From Streptomyces sp. NBC_01549 (GTDB taxonomy: Bacteria > Actinomycetota > Actinomycetes > Streptomycetales > Streptomycetaceae): 64,000 nt of DNA. Positions 28,523 through 36,576 of this stretch are shown here, piece by piece (the stretch's first letter is position 1; each line of letters starts with the position of its first letter). The notes under the pieces were generated by a model. The model searched no databases and was not told where the DNA came from. It was given only the letters and a program-made list of their open reading frames with translations. The position numbers and the translations under genes are program-made. The stretch lies in the NCBI RefSeq assembly GCF_026339955.1, contig NZ_JAPEPW010000001.1, positions 5,017,001 to 5,081,000 of the forward strand, in the 5' to 3' direction.

Positions 28523-29777
28523 CCACCGCGGAAGGCGTCAAGTCCACCGATTCCACCGGAAGTTCGGCGGTGACCGTGAAGCCGCCGCGCGGCGACGGGC
28601 CGGCCCTGAGCGACCCGCCCGCCGCCGCGAGGCGTTCCGTCAGACCCTTCAGACCGGTGCCGCCGATGCCCTCGGCAAGGCCGGTCGCGGGGGCGCCCGG
28701 GCCGGTGCCGTCGTCCGTCACGGTCAGGCGGACGTGGTGGTCCCGTACGCCCTCGACGGTGATCTCGCAGCGGGTCGCGCAGCTGTGCCGTACGACGTTC
28801 GTCACCGCCTCCCGGACCACCCAGCCCAGCAGGGCCTCGTTCTGCGAGGTCAGCGGGGCGCCGGACTGGCGGACCACGGGGTCGACGCTCGCCGCGGACA
28901 GGGCCGAGCGGGCCCGGTCCAGTTCCGTGGTGAGGCTGCCCTCGCGGTAGCCGGTGACCGCCTCGCGGATCTCGGTCAGCGCCTGCCGGCCCACGGACTC
29001 GATGTCCGTGATCTGCGTGAGGGCGGCGTCCAGGTCGCGCGGGGCCAGCCGGCGGGCCGCCTCCGACTTCACCACGATGACGGAGAGCGTGTGGCCGAGC
29101 AGGTCGTGCAGGTCGCGGGAGAAGCGCAGGCGTTCCTTCTCGACCGCGCGGCGGGCGAGCTCCTCGCGGGCGGCGCGCAGTTCCCGTACCGCCTCGGAGA
29201 GGGAGAGGATCGCCGCCGTCACCATGGTGGACAGGAAGGTGCCGTACGCGACGTTGATCGCGTCCCAGCCCGCGCGGAAGAAGGAGACCACTGCCGCGAG
29301 GGCGGTCAGGCCGAGGCCGATCTGACCGAGCCGCGGGCCCCGCAGCACCGCGCCGGTGGCCAGGCCGAGCAGCGGGAAGAAGTACAGCCAGCTACCGCCG
29401 TACCCCAGCGCCAGCCCACAGGTGACCAGGCCCATCAGGACGAGCGCCACCTTGGTGGAGCGGGCCTCGCGGGCCTCCTTCACGAAGGAGCGGAACGTCA
29501 CGTAGATGTAGAGGGAGTTGAAGGTGAACAGACCCAGGCCGCCGATCCAGGGGTTGGGGGTCTCGCCCTGGAGGAGGTTGGAGAACGAGCCCATCCCCAT
29601 CAGCAGCCACGGCAGCAGCGCGAAGCCGGTGGGCGGCGGGCCCGGGTTCTCGGGCCACTTCCCACTCTTGCGGGCGGCCCGCTGCTCGGCCTTGAAGCGT
29701 TCCATGTCGGCCCGCCAGCGTGCCCGCGCCGCCCGCCACTCCCTCACCTGGCAGGCGACCTCTCGTGTCCAGGACAT
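28500..29777 (-). CDS. DesK-type sensor histidine kinase (425 aa)
   Basis: The N-terminal half is a membrane domain with about four to five helices (FALLPWLLMGMGSF, LGLFTFNSLYIYVTFR, VALVLMGLVTCGLALGY). HisKA_3 follows, with the phosphorylated His in FSRDLHDLLGHTLSVI at about residue 228. The ATP domain has REAVTNVVRHS and GIGGTGLKGLTERL. ATG at 29777 follows GGGGGAG. It lies directly downstream of an ABC exporter pair in the same direction, a common Streptomyces module. The cognate regulator is probably the gene at 24538. Confidence 0.9.
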   Translation of the reverse strand: MSWTREVACQVREWRAARARWRADMERFKAEQRAARKSGKWPENPGPPPTGFALLPWLLMGMGSFSNLLQGETPNPWIGGLGLFTFNSLYIYVTFRSFVKEAREARSTKVALVLMGLVTCGLALGYGGSWLYFFPLLGLATGAVLRGPRLGQIGLGLTALAAVVSFFRAGWDAINVAYGTFLSTMVTAAILSLSEAVRELRAAREELARRAVEKERLRFSRDLHDLLGHTLSVIVVKSEAARRLAPRDLDAALTQITDIESVGRQALTEIREAVTGYREGSLTTELDRARSALSAASVDPVVRQSGAPLTSQNEALLGWVVREAVTNVVRHSCATRCEITVEGVRDHHVRLTVTDDGTGPGAPATGLAEGIGGTGLKGLTERLAAAGGSLRAGPSPRGGFTVTAELPVESVDLTPSAVATAPREP

Positions 29778-29790
29778 GTCCCCGCTCCCC

Positions 29791-29846
29791 CTTCAGACGG
29801 TCCGCTTCAGATGGTTCGCTTCAGGTGGTTCGCTTCAGATGGTCCG
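29791..29846. repeat. Four 14-bp tandem repeats spanning the permease stop codon
   Basis: CTTCAG(A/G)(C/T)GGT(C/T)CG is repeated without gaps at 29791, 29805, 29819 and 29833. The last copy contains the leftward TGA of the permease. The others form the gap to the kinase ribosome site. This is a small minisatellite, probably variable between strains. Confidence 0.85.
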
Positions 29847-30554
29847 CGCGGCCCTGCGGTACGAGACCACAGCGTACGAACCGAAGACCAGTAGCCAAGC
29901 CGTGAGAACCGCCACCGCACCGGGCGTCGGCGCGTTGCCGTCGGCGACGGATGTGCCGAGCTGGGCGATGCGGTTCGTGGGTGTGCAGACGGACAGGGAC
30001 TGGAGCCAGCCCGGGAAGAGCGCGAGCGGGAACCACAGGCCGCCGACCACCGAGAGCCCCAGGTTGCACACCATGTTCGCGACGCCGGTCGTCTGGGCGG
30101 TGAGGCGGTAGCCGTTGCCGAGGCCGAGTAGGGTGAAGGGTATCGAGCCGAGCCACAGCAGCACCGCGATCGCCGCCCACTGCCAGACGTCCAGCCGCAC
30201 GCCGTTGACGAGGCCGCCCGCCGCCAGTACCGCGGCGATCGAGGGCAGCACCGTCACCGAGCCGGTGAGCGCCCGCCCGAGCACCACCTCGCGCGGTGTC
30301 ATCGGCGTCACCCGCAGTTGCCGCAGCCAGCCGATCCCCTTGTCCTCGGCGACCCCGCCGCCGGTGTTCAGGGCCGAGCCCACCGCCCCGTACGCGGCCA
30401 TGCCGATCATCGAACCGGTCTTCCAGCCGCCGTCACCGTCGTCACCGAGGTTGGTGAACAGCAGGTACATCATCACGGGCATCGCGATGCCGCCGATGAC
30501 GAAGCCGGTGTCGCGCAGCGTCCGGCGTACTTCGAGCCGCAGATAGTCCAGCAT
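29835..30554 (-). CDS. ABC-2-type exporter permease (239 aa)
   Basis: This is the membrane part of an efflux ABC transporter. Six hydrophobic helices are visible (VIGGIAMPVMMYLLFT, MIGMAAYGAVGSAL, GSVTVLPSIAAVLAAGG, WAAIAVLLWLGSIPFTLL, MVCNLGLSVVGGLWFPLALF, VAVLTAWLLVFGSYAVV). The start overlaps the ATPase stop by one base (TGATG). The substrate is unknown. Lipid or membrane-stress functions are common when a DesK-type kinase follows. Confidence 0.88.
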   Translation of the reverse strand: MLDYLRLEVRRTLRDTGFVIGGIAMPVMMYLLFTNLGDDGDGGWKTGSMIGMAAYGAVGSALNTGGGVAEDKGIGWLRQLRVTPMTPREVVLGRALTGSVTVLPSIAAVLAAGGLVNGVRLDVWQWAAIAVLLWLGSIPFTLLGLGNGYRLTAQTTGVANMVCNLGLSVVGGLWFPLALFPGWLQSLSVCTPTNRIAQLGTSVADGNAPTPGAVAVLTAWLLVFGSYAVVSYRRAARTI

Positions 30555-31465
30555 CACACCGCCTCCACAACACGCGAGGTGAGCGCCATGAACGCGTCGT
30601 CCAGGGATGCGGGGACGACCTCCAGGCCGCGGACGGCGCCCAGCTCCGCCAGCGCGAGCACCGTCGCGTCCGAGTCGTCCGTGCGCAGCCGGGCCCGGTC
30701 CCCGCGCACCTCCACCGACACCACACCGGGCAGCAGGATCAGCCCCTCGATGCCCCGCCCCGCCAGGTCGAAGGAGACCAGGTTGCCGCCCACCGACCGC
30801 TTGAGCTGCTCTCCGGTGCCGTCGGCGACGAGCCGGCCGTGGTCGATGACGAGGATCCGGTCGGCGTGCGCGTCGGCCTCCTCCAGGTAGTGCGTGGAGA
30901 ACAGCACGGTGTGGCCGCGCCGGGCATAGGCCCGCATCGAGTCCCAGAACGCGCGCCGCGCCTCCACGTCCAGCGCGGCGGTCGGCTCGTCGAGCACGAT
31001 CAGGTCGGGGTTCCCGGCGAGCGCCACCGCGAACCGCACCCGCTGCGCCTGCCCGCCGGAGAGCCGGTCGACGCGCCGCCCGGCCAGATCCGCGATCCCC
31101 GCGAGCTCCAGCGCGTCCGCCACCGGCAGCGGCGCCGGGTAGCGGCCCGCGACGAAGGAGACCAGCTCGCGGACGGTCACGCGGGGCACCGGCCGGGTTT
31201 CCTGCAGCATCGCGCCGACCCGCCCGGAACGCACCGCCGCCTGCGGGGGGCCGCCGAAGAGCGCGACCGTCCCCTCGTCCGGCTCGTTCAGACCGAGCAG
31301 CAGGGAGATCGTGGTCGACTTCCCCGCACCGTTGCGCCCCAGCAGCGCCACCGTCTCGCCGCGCCCGATCTCCAGATCCACCCCGTCCACCGCGCGCACC
31401 GCGCCGAACGCCTTGACCGCCCCCGTGAAGGACACGGCACGCTCTGTCCCACCTGTCTGTGTCAT
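30554..31465 (-). CDS. ABC exporter ATP-binding protein (303 aa)
   Basis: Walker A GRNGAGKST lies near residue 44, signature LSGGQAQR near 140, Walker B LIVLDEPT near 163 and the switch His in STHYLEEAD near 195. The C-terminal 80 residues are the usual extra domain of drug-resistance type ATPases. ATG at 31465 starts the four-part unit ATPase, permease, kinase, then the displaced response regulator. Confidence 0.92.
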   Translation of the reverse strand: MTQTGGTERAVSFTGAVKAFGAVRAVDGVDLEIGRGETVALLGRNGAGKSTTISLLLGLNEPDEGTVALFGGPPQAAVRSGRVGAMLQETRPVPRVTVRELVSFVAGRYPAPLPVADALELAGIADLAGRRVDRLSGGQAQRVRFAVALAGNPDLIVLDEPTAALDVEARRAFWDSMRAYARRGHTVLFSTHYLEEADAHADRILVIDHGRLVADGTGEQLKRSVGGNLVSFDLAGRGIEGLILLPGVVSVEVRGDRARLRTDDSDATVLALAELGAVRGLEVVPASLDDAFMALTSRVVEAV

Positions 31466-31624
31466 GCCTCAGACGGTACGAATCCGCGCCCCCTGCCCGG
31501 CAGATGCGCTTGTACGGACTCCGGCGGGACAAATGTCACGGCCGGGCGGACGGACCGTTGACCTGACACGGCGTCAGGAGCCTTCACAACTGCCGAGTGC
31601 TGGGCTATACAAGGGTCGCCGGAC

Positions 31625-31638
31625 TGGAACGCGTTCTA
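31625..31638. promoter_or_regulatory. KstR-type operator upstream of MaoC
   Basis: TGGAACGCGTTCTA fits TNNAACNNGTTNNA and differs by one base from the operator before the thiolase. It lies in the 256-bp divergent gap between the ABC ATPase and MaoC, about 85 bp before the MaoC start. Nothing else is evident in that gap. Confidence 0.7.
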
Positions 31639-31721
31639 GATCGGCCAGGGTCGACCTCGGTGCGGCCGACGGTGCGGACGGCCGCACCGAGGTCTTTCGC
31701 GCGCTACTGATCAGGAGCCCC

Positions 31722-32615
31722 ATGCCCATCGACGCCGCCAAGGCCCTCGCCGCCGAACCCCGCAGCGGTGAGATCACCTGGGACCGCAAGGACGTCCAGC
31801 TCTACCACCTCGGCCTCGGAGCGGGCGTCCCGGCGACGGATCCCGACGAGCTGCGCTACACCCTCGAATCGAAGCTGCACGTCCTGCCGAGCTTCGCCAC
31901 CGTCGCGGGCGCCGGTTCCCCCGGAGTGATCAGCGGCCTGTCCATGCCCGGCGTCGACGTCGACCTCGCCCGCGTCCTGCACGGCGGCCAGACCATCGAG
32001 CTGCACCGCCCGATCCCGGTCGAGGGCAAGGCCGTGGCCACCGGACGGATCGCCGCCGTGTACGACAAGGGCAAGGCGGCCGTCCTCGTCATGCGCACCG
32101 AGGTCGCCGACGCCGAGGGACCGTTGTGGACGAACGACGCCCAGATCTTCGTACGGGGAGAGGGCGGCTGGGGCGGCGACCGTGGCCCCTCGACCCGCCT
32201 CGAGGAGCCTGCCGGTCCGCCGGACCGGACCGTCGAGCGCCCGATCCGCGAGGAGCAGGCGCTACTCTACCGGCTCTCCGGCGACTGGAACCCGCTGCAC
32301 GCCGACCCCGAGTTCGCCAAGCTCGCCGGGTTCGACCGGCCGATCCTGCACGGGCTGTGCACGTACGGGATGACACTCAAGGCGGTCGTCGACACGCTGC
32401 TCGGCGGGGACGTGGCGCGCGTCCGCTCGTACACCACGCGCTTCGCCGGGGTCGTGTACCCGGGAGAGACCCTGCGCATCCGTATGTGGCGGCGGGAAGG
32501 CAGCGTCCGGGTGGCCGTGAGCGCCGTCATGGGGGTCCCCCCGCTCGAGCGAAGCCGAGAGTGGGGGAGGGACGACGTGCCGGTCCTCGCCGACACCGTC
32601 GTCACACACTCCTGA
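31722..32615 (+). CDS. MaoC-like enoyl-CoA hydratase (297 aa)
   Basis: This is a double hot-dog hydratase that adds water to trans-2-enoyl-CoA. The C-terminal hydratase-2 motif (YRLSGDWNPLHADPEFAK, then GFDRPILHGLCTYG) has the catalytic Asp and His. The N-terminal half (EITWDRKDVQLYHLGLGAGV) is the degenerate hot-dog. ATG at 31722 follows AGGAG; longer frames upstream are spurious. Near the C-terminus the coding DNA contains a Streptomyces-type repeat that supplies about 14 odd residues. It is the first gene of the lipid/steroid catabolism run. Confidence 0.9.
   Translation: MPIDAAKALAAEPRSGEITWDRKDVQLYHLGLGAGVPATDPDELRYTLESKLHVLPSFATVAGAGSPGVISGLSMPGVDVDLARVLHGGQTIELHRPIPVEGKAVATGRIAAVYDKGKAAVLVMRTEVADAEGPLWTNDAQIFVRGEGGWGGDRGPSTRLEEPAGPPDRTVERPIREEQALLYRLSGDWNPLHADPEFAKLAGFDRPILHGLCTYGMTLKAVVDTLLGGDVARVRSYTTRFAGVVYPGETLRIRMWRREGSVRVAVSAVMGVPPLERSREWGRDDVPVLADTVVTHS
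32531..32570. repeat. Hairpin repeat inside the MaoC coding region
   Basis: GGGGGTCCCCCCGCTC ... GAGAGTGGGGGAGG is a GC hairpin element that resembles intergenic repeats I associate with Streptomyces, and a relative lies in the MITE-like element (21407-21442). Here it is read in frame near the MaoC C-terminus as GVPPLERSREWGRDD. Confidence 0.65.
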
Positions 32616-32660
32616 GCCCAGCCCGTCAGTGATCAGCCCGTTGTCGAGGGGAGCCGCACC

Positions 32661-33737
32661 ATGCGCGCAGCCGTACAGCACGAGATAGGCCAGGACAAGC
32701 TGGAAGTCCTCGACGACATCGAGGCGGTGGGCTTCGGGTCGGGCAGGGTGCGGATCCGGGTACGGGCCACCGGGCTGTGCCACTCCGACCTGTCCGCGAT
32801 GAGCGGCGTACTGCCGCAGCCCGCGCCGTTCGTACCCGGCCACGAGGGTGCCGGGGAGATCGTCGAGGTCGGCGAGGGCGTCACCCACCTCAAGCCCGGG
32901 GATCGGGTCGTCGTCTGCTGGCTGCCGGCCTGTGGCGTCTGTCCCGCCTGCAAGCGGGGCCAGAGTCAGCTGTGCCTGGCCGGGTTCATGAACGCCGGCA
33001 CGCCCAACTTCCGGCGCCCGGGCGGAGATGTCTTCGGCTTCGCCGGGACCGGCACCTTCACCGAGGAGGTCGTGGTCGACGCGGGCTCCGCCGTGCCGAT
33101 CCCGGACGACGTGCCCTTCGACATCGCGGCCCTCATCGGCTGCGGAGTGACGACCGGCCTCGGCGCCGCCCTCAACACCGCGGACGTGGCGGCCGGTTCG
33201 TCGGTCGCCGTCATCGGCTGCGGAGGCGTTGGCATCTCCGCGATCCAGGGCGCGCGCCTCAAGGGCGCCGCCGAGATCGTCGCCGTCGACCCGGTCGCCT
33301 CGCGCCGGGAGGCCGCGCTGCGGTTCGGCGCGACGAAGGCGGTCTCGCCGGACGAACTGCCGGGCGCGAAGCAGTCGGTGACCGGCGGCGAGGGCTTCGA
33401 CTACGTCTTCGAGGTCGTCGGCCGTTCCGCCACCGCCCGCACCGCGTACGAGAACACCCGCCGCGGCGGCACCCTCGTCATCGTCGGCGCGGGCGCCATG
33501 GACGACTTCCTGCAGCTCAACATGTTCGAGCTGTTCTTCGACGAGAAGCGGATCCTGCCGTCCATGTACGGCGGGGGAGACGTCCTGCGGTCGTACGAGC
33601 GGACGGTCGCCCTGTGGCGCGCGGGCCGTATCGACCTGGAGAGCCTGATCACCCACCGGGTGCCGCTGTCCGGGATCAACGAGGCGCTGGACCAGATGCG
33701 CACGGGTACCGCGCTGCGTACGTGCATCGAGATCTGA
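32661..33737 (+). CDS. Zinc-dependent alcohol dehydrogenase (358 aa)
   Basis: This is a medium-chain NAD(P)-dependent oxidoreductase. Catalytic zinc ligands are Cys in ATGLCHSDLSAM, then GHEGAGE. The structural zinc loop is CGVCPACKRGQSQLC. The nucleotide-binding Rossmann motif is VAVIGCGGVGISAIQGA, with Asp in VAVDPVASR favouring NAD. ATG at 32661 follows GAGGGGAG. It is 45 bp downstream of MaoC and probably oxidises a hydroxyl intermediate in the same pathway. Confidence 0.92.
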   Translation: MRAAVQHEIGQDKLEVLDDIEAVGFGSGRVRIRVRATGLCHSDLSAMSGVLPQPAPFVPGHEGAGEIVEVGEGVTHLKPGDRVVVCWLPACGVCPACKRGQSQLCLAGFMNAGTPNFRRPGGDVFGFAGTGTFTEEVVVDAGSAVPIPDDVPFDIAALIGCGVTTGLGAALNTADVAAGSSVAVIGCGGVGISAIQGARLKGAAEIVAVDPVASRREAALRFGATKAVSPDELPGAKQSVTGGEGFDYVFEVVGRSATARTAYENTRRGGTLVIVGAGAMDDFLQLNMFELFFDEKRILPSMYGGGDVLRSYERTVALWRAGRIDLESLITHRVPLSGINEALDQMRTGTALRTCIEI

Positions 33738-33743
33738 CCCACC

Positions 33744-33804
33744 ACGATTTCCCCCACGATTTCCCCCACGATTTCCCCCCACGATTGCCGCCACGATTGC
33801 TGAG
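33744..33804. repeat. Five 12-bp tandem repeats between ADH and SDR genes
   Basis: ACGATTTCCCCC-type units start at 33744, 33756, 33768, 33781 and 33793. The last two are degenerate (ACGATTGCCGCC, ACGATTGCTGAG), and the final one supplies the ribosome site GAGGA for the SDR gene. Copy number could change the spacing between the two genes. Confidence 0.85.
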
Positions 33805-33811
33805 GACTTCG

Positions 33812-34750
33812 ATGTCACTGCCACTTGAAGGGCTGACCGCGATCGTCACCGGCGCGGGGCGCGGGCTCGGCCGGACCGAAGCGCTGGAACTGGCCCGCCT
33901 GGGTGCCGCCGTCGTCGTCAACGACTACGGGCAGCCCGGGCGGGACGGCTCCGGCGCGGCCTCGGCCACCCCCGCCGAGGAGGTCGCCGCCGAGATCCGC
34001 GCCGCGGGCGGCCGCGCCCTCGCCCACACCGGGGACGTCGCCGACCGCGAACAGGCCCGCGCGCTGGTCGACCTGGCGATCGGCGAGTTCGGGAAGCTGG
34101 ACATCGTCGTCAACAACGCGGGCATCCTGCGCGACCGGATGGTCTTCTCGATGTCCGAGGACGAGTGGGACTCCGTCATCCGTGTGCATCTGAAGGGGCA
34201 TTTCAACACGACCCACTTCGCGTCCGCGCACTGGCGGGCGAGGGCCAAGGCGGCGGACGGTTCGGTGTACGGGCGGATCGTGAACACCTCCTCGGAGGCG
34301 TTCCTCGCGGGTTCGGCGGGACAGCCCAACTACGCGGCGGCCAAGGGCGGGATCGTGGGGCTGACGACCTCGACCGCGCTGGCGCTGGCGAAGTACGGCG
34401 TGACGGCGAACGTCATCTGCCCGCGCGCCCGGACCCGGATGACCGAGGACGTGTTCCACGGGTTCGAGGTGCCCGAGCAGGGCCTGGACCCGCTCGCGCC
34501 CGAGCATGTGGCGCCCCTCGTCGGCTACTTGGCCTCGCCCGCCGCCGCGCACGTGAACGGGCAGCTGCTCGTCGTGCACGGCGGCATGGTCGCGGTCGTC
34601 GAACGGCCGCGGGTGGCCGCCAAGTTCGACGCCAAGCAGGACGCCTTCACCTACGACGAGCTCGACGCGCTGCTCGGCCCGTACTACGCGGAGCGGCCGC
34701 GGGGGGAGACGTTCGCGGCGGCGGAGGTACTGGGACTCAAGCACCTCTAG
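33812..34750 (+). CDS. Short-chain dehydrogenase/reductase (312 aa)
   Basis: This is a classical Rossmann oxidoreductase. TGAGRGLGRTEAL binds the cofactor, NNAG is present in IVVNNAGILRDRM, and the catalytic Ser, Tyr and Lys occur in NTSSEAFLAGS...PNYAAAKGG. The family resembles multifunctional-enzyme type 3-hydroxyacyl-CoA dehydrogenases (EALELARLGAAVVVNDYG). The C-terminal 70 residues are a small extension. ATG at 33812 follows GAGGA. With MaoC, ADH and thiolase it could complete a beta-oxidation cycle. Confidence 0.9.
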   Translation: MSLPLEGLTAIVTGAGRGLGRTEALELARLGAAVVVNDYGQPGRDGSGAASATPAEEVAAEIRAAGGRALAHTGDVADREQARALVDLAIGEFGKLDIVVNNAGILRDRMVFSMSEDEWDSVIRVHLKGHFNTTHFASAHWRARAKAADGSVYGRIVNTSSEAFLAGSAGQPNYAAAKGGIVGLTTSTALALAKYGVTANVICPRARTRMTEDVFHGFEVPEQGLDPLAPEHVAPLVGYLASPAAAHVNGQLLVVHGGMVAVVERPRVAAKFDAKQDAFTYDELDALLGPYYAERPRGETFAAAEVLGLKHL

Positions 34751-34772
34751 TGCCCGCGGTTCTTCCTACGGA

Positions 34773-34807
34773 ACGGCCCCGCTCGCGCTGTGCGCGAGCG
34801 GGGCCGT
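34773..34807 (+). terminator. Strong terminator after the SDR gene
   Basis: ACGGCCCCGCTCGCGC (34773-34788) and GCGCGAGCGGGGCCGT (34792-34807) form a perfect 16-bp stem with a 3-base loop. It also lies 21 bp beyond the stop of the leftward small gene at 34828 and can serve both. Confidence 0.9.
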
Positions 34808-34827
34808 ATCGCTGGTCCGACCTACCT

Positions 34828-34995
34828 TCAGGCCGATGTGTTCTGCTGGTCGGACGGCTTGCGGTGGCGGCCGTGGGGGGTCGCCTCGTCGTCCTGGCCG
34901 GAGACCGGGCCGCGGTGCTTGCCGTGGCCATCGGCCAGGGTCGTCGCCTCGTGGGCGTCGGTGGCCGGCGGTTCCATGGTGCTGGTTTCGCTCAT
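34828..34995 (-). CDS. Small hydrophilic hypothetical protein (55 aa)
   Basis: ATG at 34995 to TGA at 34828-34830 encodes MSETSTMEPPATDAHEATTL ... HGRHRKPSDQQNTSA. The composition (His, Asp, Pro, Lys, no hydrophobic core) and the GRHRKP end resemble small disordered proteins seen in many Streptomyces genomes. No function is known. The ribosome site is weak. It fills the otherwise empty gap between SDR and the next leftward gene. Confidence 0.6.
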   Translation of the reverse strand: MSETSTMEPPATDAHEATTLADGHGKHRGPVSGQDDEATPHGRHRKPSDQQNTSA

Positions 34996-35057
34996 GTGGA
35001 AGTGTTCACCCCGTCAACAAGATCCTTCTTTGCAGCCGGGGGATTCTAACCGTTCGC

Positions 35058-36323
35058 TCACGCGGGGACGGGGGCGGGTGACCAGTTCTCGCCCTCGGAC
35101 CCCCCTTCGGCCCGGACGGCCTCGTCCTCGAACGCCGGACGGATGGAGAGCTGCCGTCTCTTCAGGGGTGACGGCCCGTTCAAGGGCGCCTGTTGCAGGG
35201 GAACAGGGCGGGCCGCCGTGAGTTCCAGTGGACGGGGCACCTCCGCCGCCACCGGAACGGCGGGCGCCGTCACCTTCGTCACCCCGCACCGCACCGTCCC
35301 CGTCGTGTACGGCAGTTGGAGGACCCCCTCCCTGGTCCACAGGCCGGTACCCGCCAGCCATCCCTCGGGTGCCGGGAGATGGTGGACCTGGCGTTCGGCC
35401 GGCCGCCACACGCCGACCCAGCTGCCGGCCGGGCCGTCGATGCGCAGGGCCACCGCGCAGCGCTCCGGCGTCAGCACCTGCCCCGGCTGGATCGCGAACG
35501 GCGTCACCGCGCAGTCGGTCGCGCGCAGACAGTCGGGGAAGCGGATCGGCAGGGTGCTGCCGAGGACGCCCCAGCCGAGACGGTCCTGGCCCGGGGACGC
35601 CGCGTCCGAGCGGATCAGCAGCAGTCCGCTGTCGGCGTCCGCGAGCAGCAGCCGGTCGTCGCTGTCCTCGGTGATCTGCAGCAGTGGCGTCACTTCACCG
35701 CCGCGCCCCAGGTCGACGACCACCGTCTTGGTCCGGCCGTACCGGCGGCGGTCCAGGGCCAGCAGGCGCCCCGTGTCGTCCAGCCAGACGCCGCCCGAAC
35801 AGCGGCCCGGCACCTCGGCCAGGAGCTCGGGCCCGAAGGCGCCGCCCGCCACGAGCCACACCGCCGTGGAGTCCCGGCCCACGGCGAGGGCGTACGCGTG
35901 CTCCCCGTCCGGCGCGGGCGGCAGCAGCCACAGCCGGGTGTCCTGGTCCGGGCACTCCACCGCGCCGAGGAGCAGCTCCCCGGTGCCGGGCCCGGTCGGG
36001 TACAGCAGGCAGAACGTGTGCCGCCCGTCCACGACGCGGTGGATCAGCACCCGCCCGTCGGTCATCGGCAGCACCTCGGTGCCGGGCTCCTCCGGCTGGT
36101 GGGACGGCAGCGGTACGGCGTAGGGCTCGGGGCCGTCCAGGGTCCAGCGCTCCGGGAACCAGCACTCGCCGTCGAGGGCGAGGCGGGCCGCGTAGGTTCC
36201 GTCCGCGGCGATCACGCAGGTGGGGCGGGCGATCATGTCTGCGGGCCGGGCGGTCGCATCTGAGGGGCGAGTGACCCGCTCGTCCCCGGGTTCCGCCGCA
36301 GGCTCGGTGGCACAGGCCGTCAT
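35058..36323 (-). CDS. Beta-propeller-like hypothetical protein (421 aa)
   Basis: ATG at 36323 follows GGAGGTGA with a 7-bp gap. A disordered acidic N-terminus of about 35 residues is followed by repeated short beta-rich modules (GTYAARLALDGECWFPERW, LWLLPPAPDGEHAYALAVG, GVWLDDTGRLLALDRRRYG). This resembles WD40/TolB-like blades, ending in a Pro-rich tail. No signal peptide or catalytic motif is seen. I do not know its function. It is divergent from the Nif3 gene; the 253-bp gap between them shows no clear signal. Confidence 0.75.
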   Translation of the reverse strand: MTACATEPAAEPGDERVTRPSDATARPADMIARPTCVIAADGTYAARLALDGECWFPERWTLDGPEPYAVPLPSHQPEEPGTEVLPMTDGRVLIHRVVDGRHTFCLLYPTGPGTGELLLGAVECPDQDTRLWLLPPAPDGEHAYALAVGRDSTAVWLVAGGAFGPELLAEVPGRCSGGVWLDDTGRLLALDRRRYGRTKTVVVDLGRGGEVTPLLQITEDSDDRLLLADADSGLLLIRSDAASPGQDRLGWGVLGSTLPIRFPDCLRATDCAVTPFAIQPGQVLTPERCAVALRIDGPAGSWVGVWRPAERQVHHLPAPEGWLAGTGLWTREGVLQLPYTTGTVRCGVTKVTAPAVPVAAEVPRPLELTAARPVPLQQAPLNGPSPLKRRQLSIRPAFEDEAVRAEGGSEGENWSPAPVPA

Positions 36324-36576
36324 CGTTCGGTCACCTCCGGCGACGAAGGTAGTTTTCGCACGCACAGACGTGGGACCGGCGGGCGGGCGCTTCACACATA
36401 AGGATGGCCGCGCCGCGATTCGCCTGAGGGAACGGGGACGCGTGTGCTGGCGGGGTGGGGGAAGAGGGGTGGGGCCCGGGTCACCGAGGGCCGCCCGTCG
36501 GCGAGAGCGCTGGTCGCGCGTTCCGGGATGGCCCGCGGCCGGTGGGGCACCGGCACAATCCAGGTAGCCTTTCCTC

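Noticed and set aside
32777..34750. ADH-SDR fusion in one 657-codon frame
   Set aside because: The first half is out of frame with the alcohol dehydrogenase motifs. The SDR protein starts at 33812 with a ribosome site, and the frame is open only because of the 12-bp repeats.
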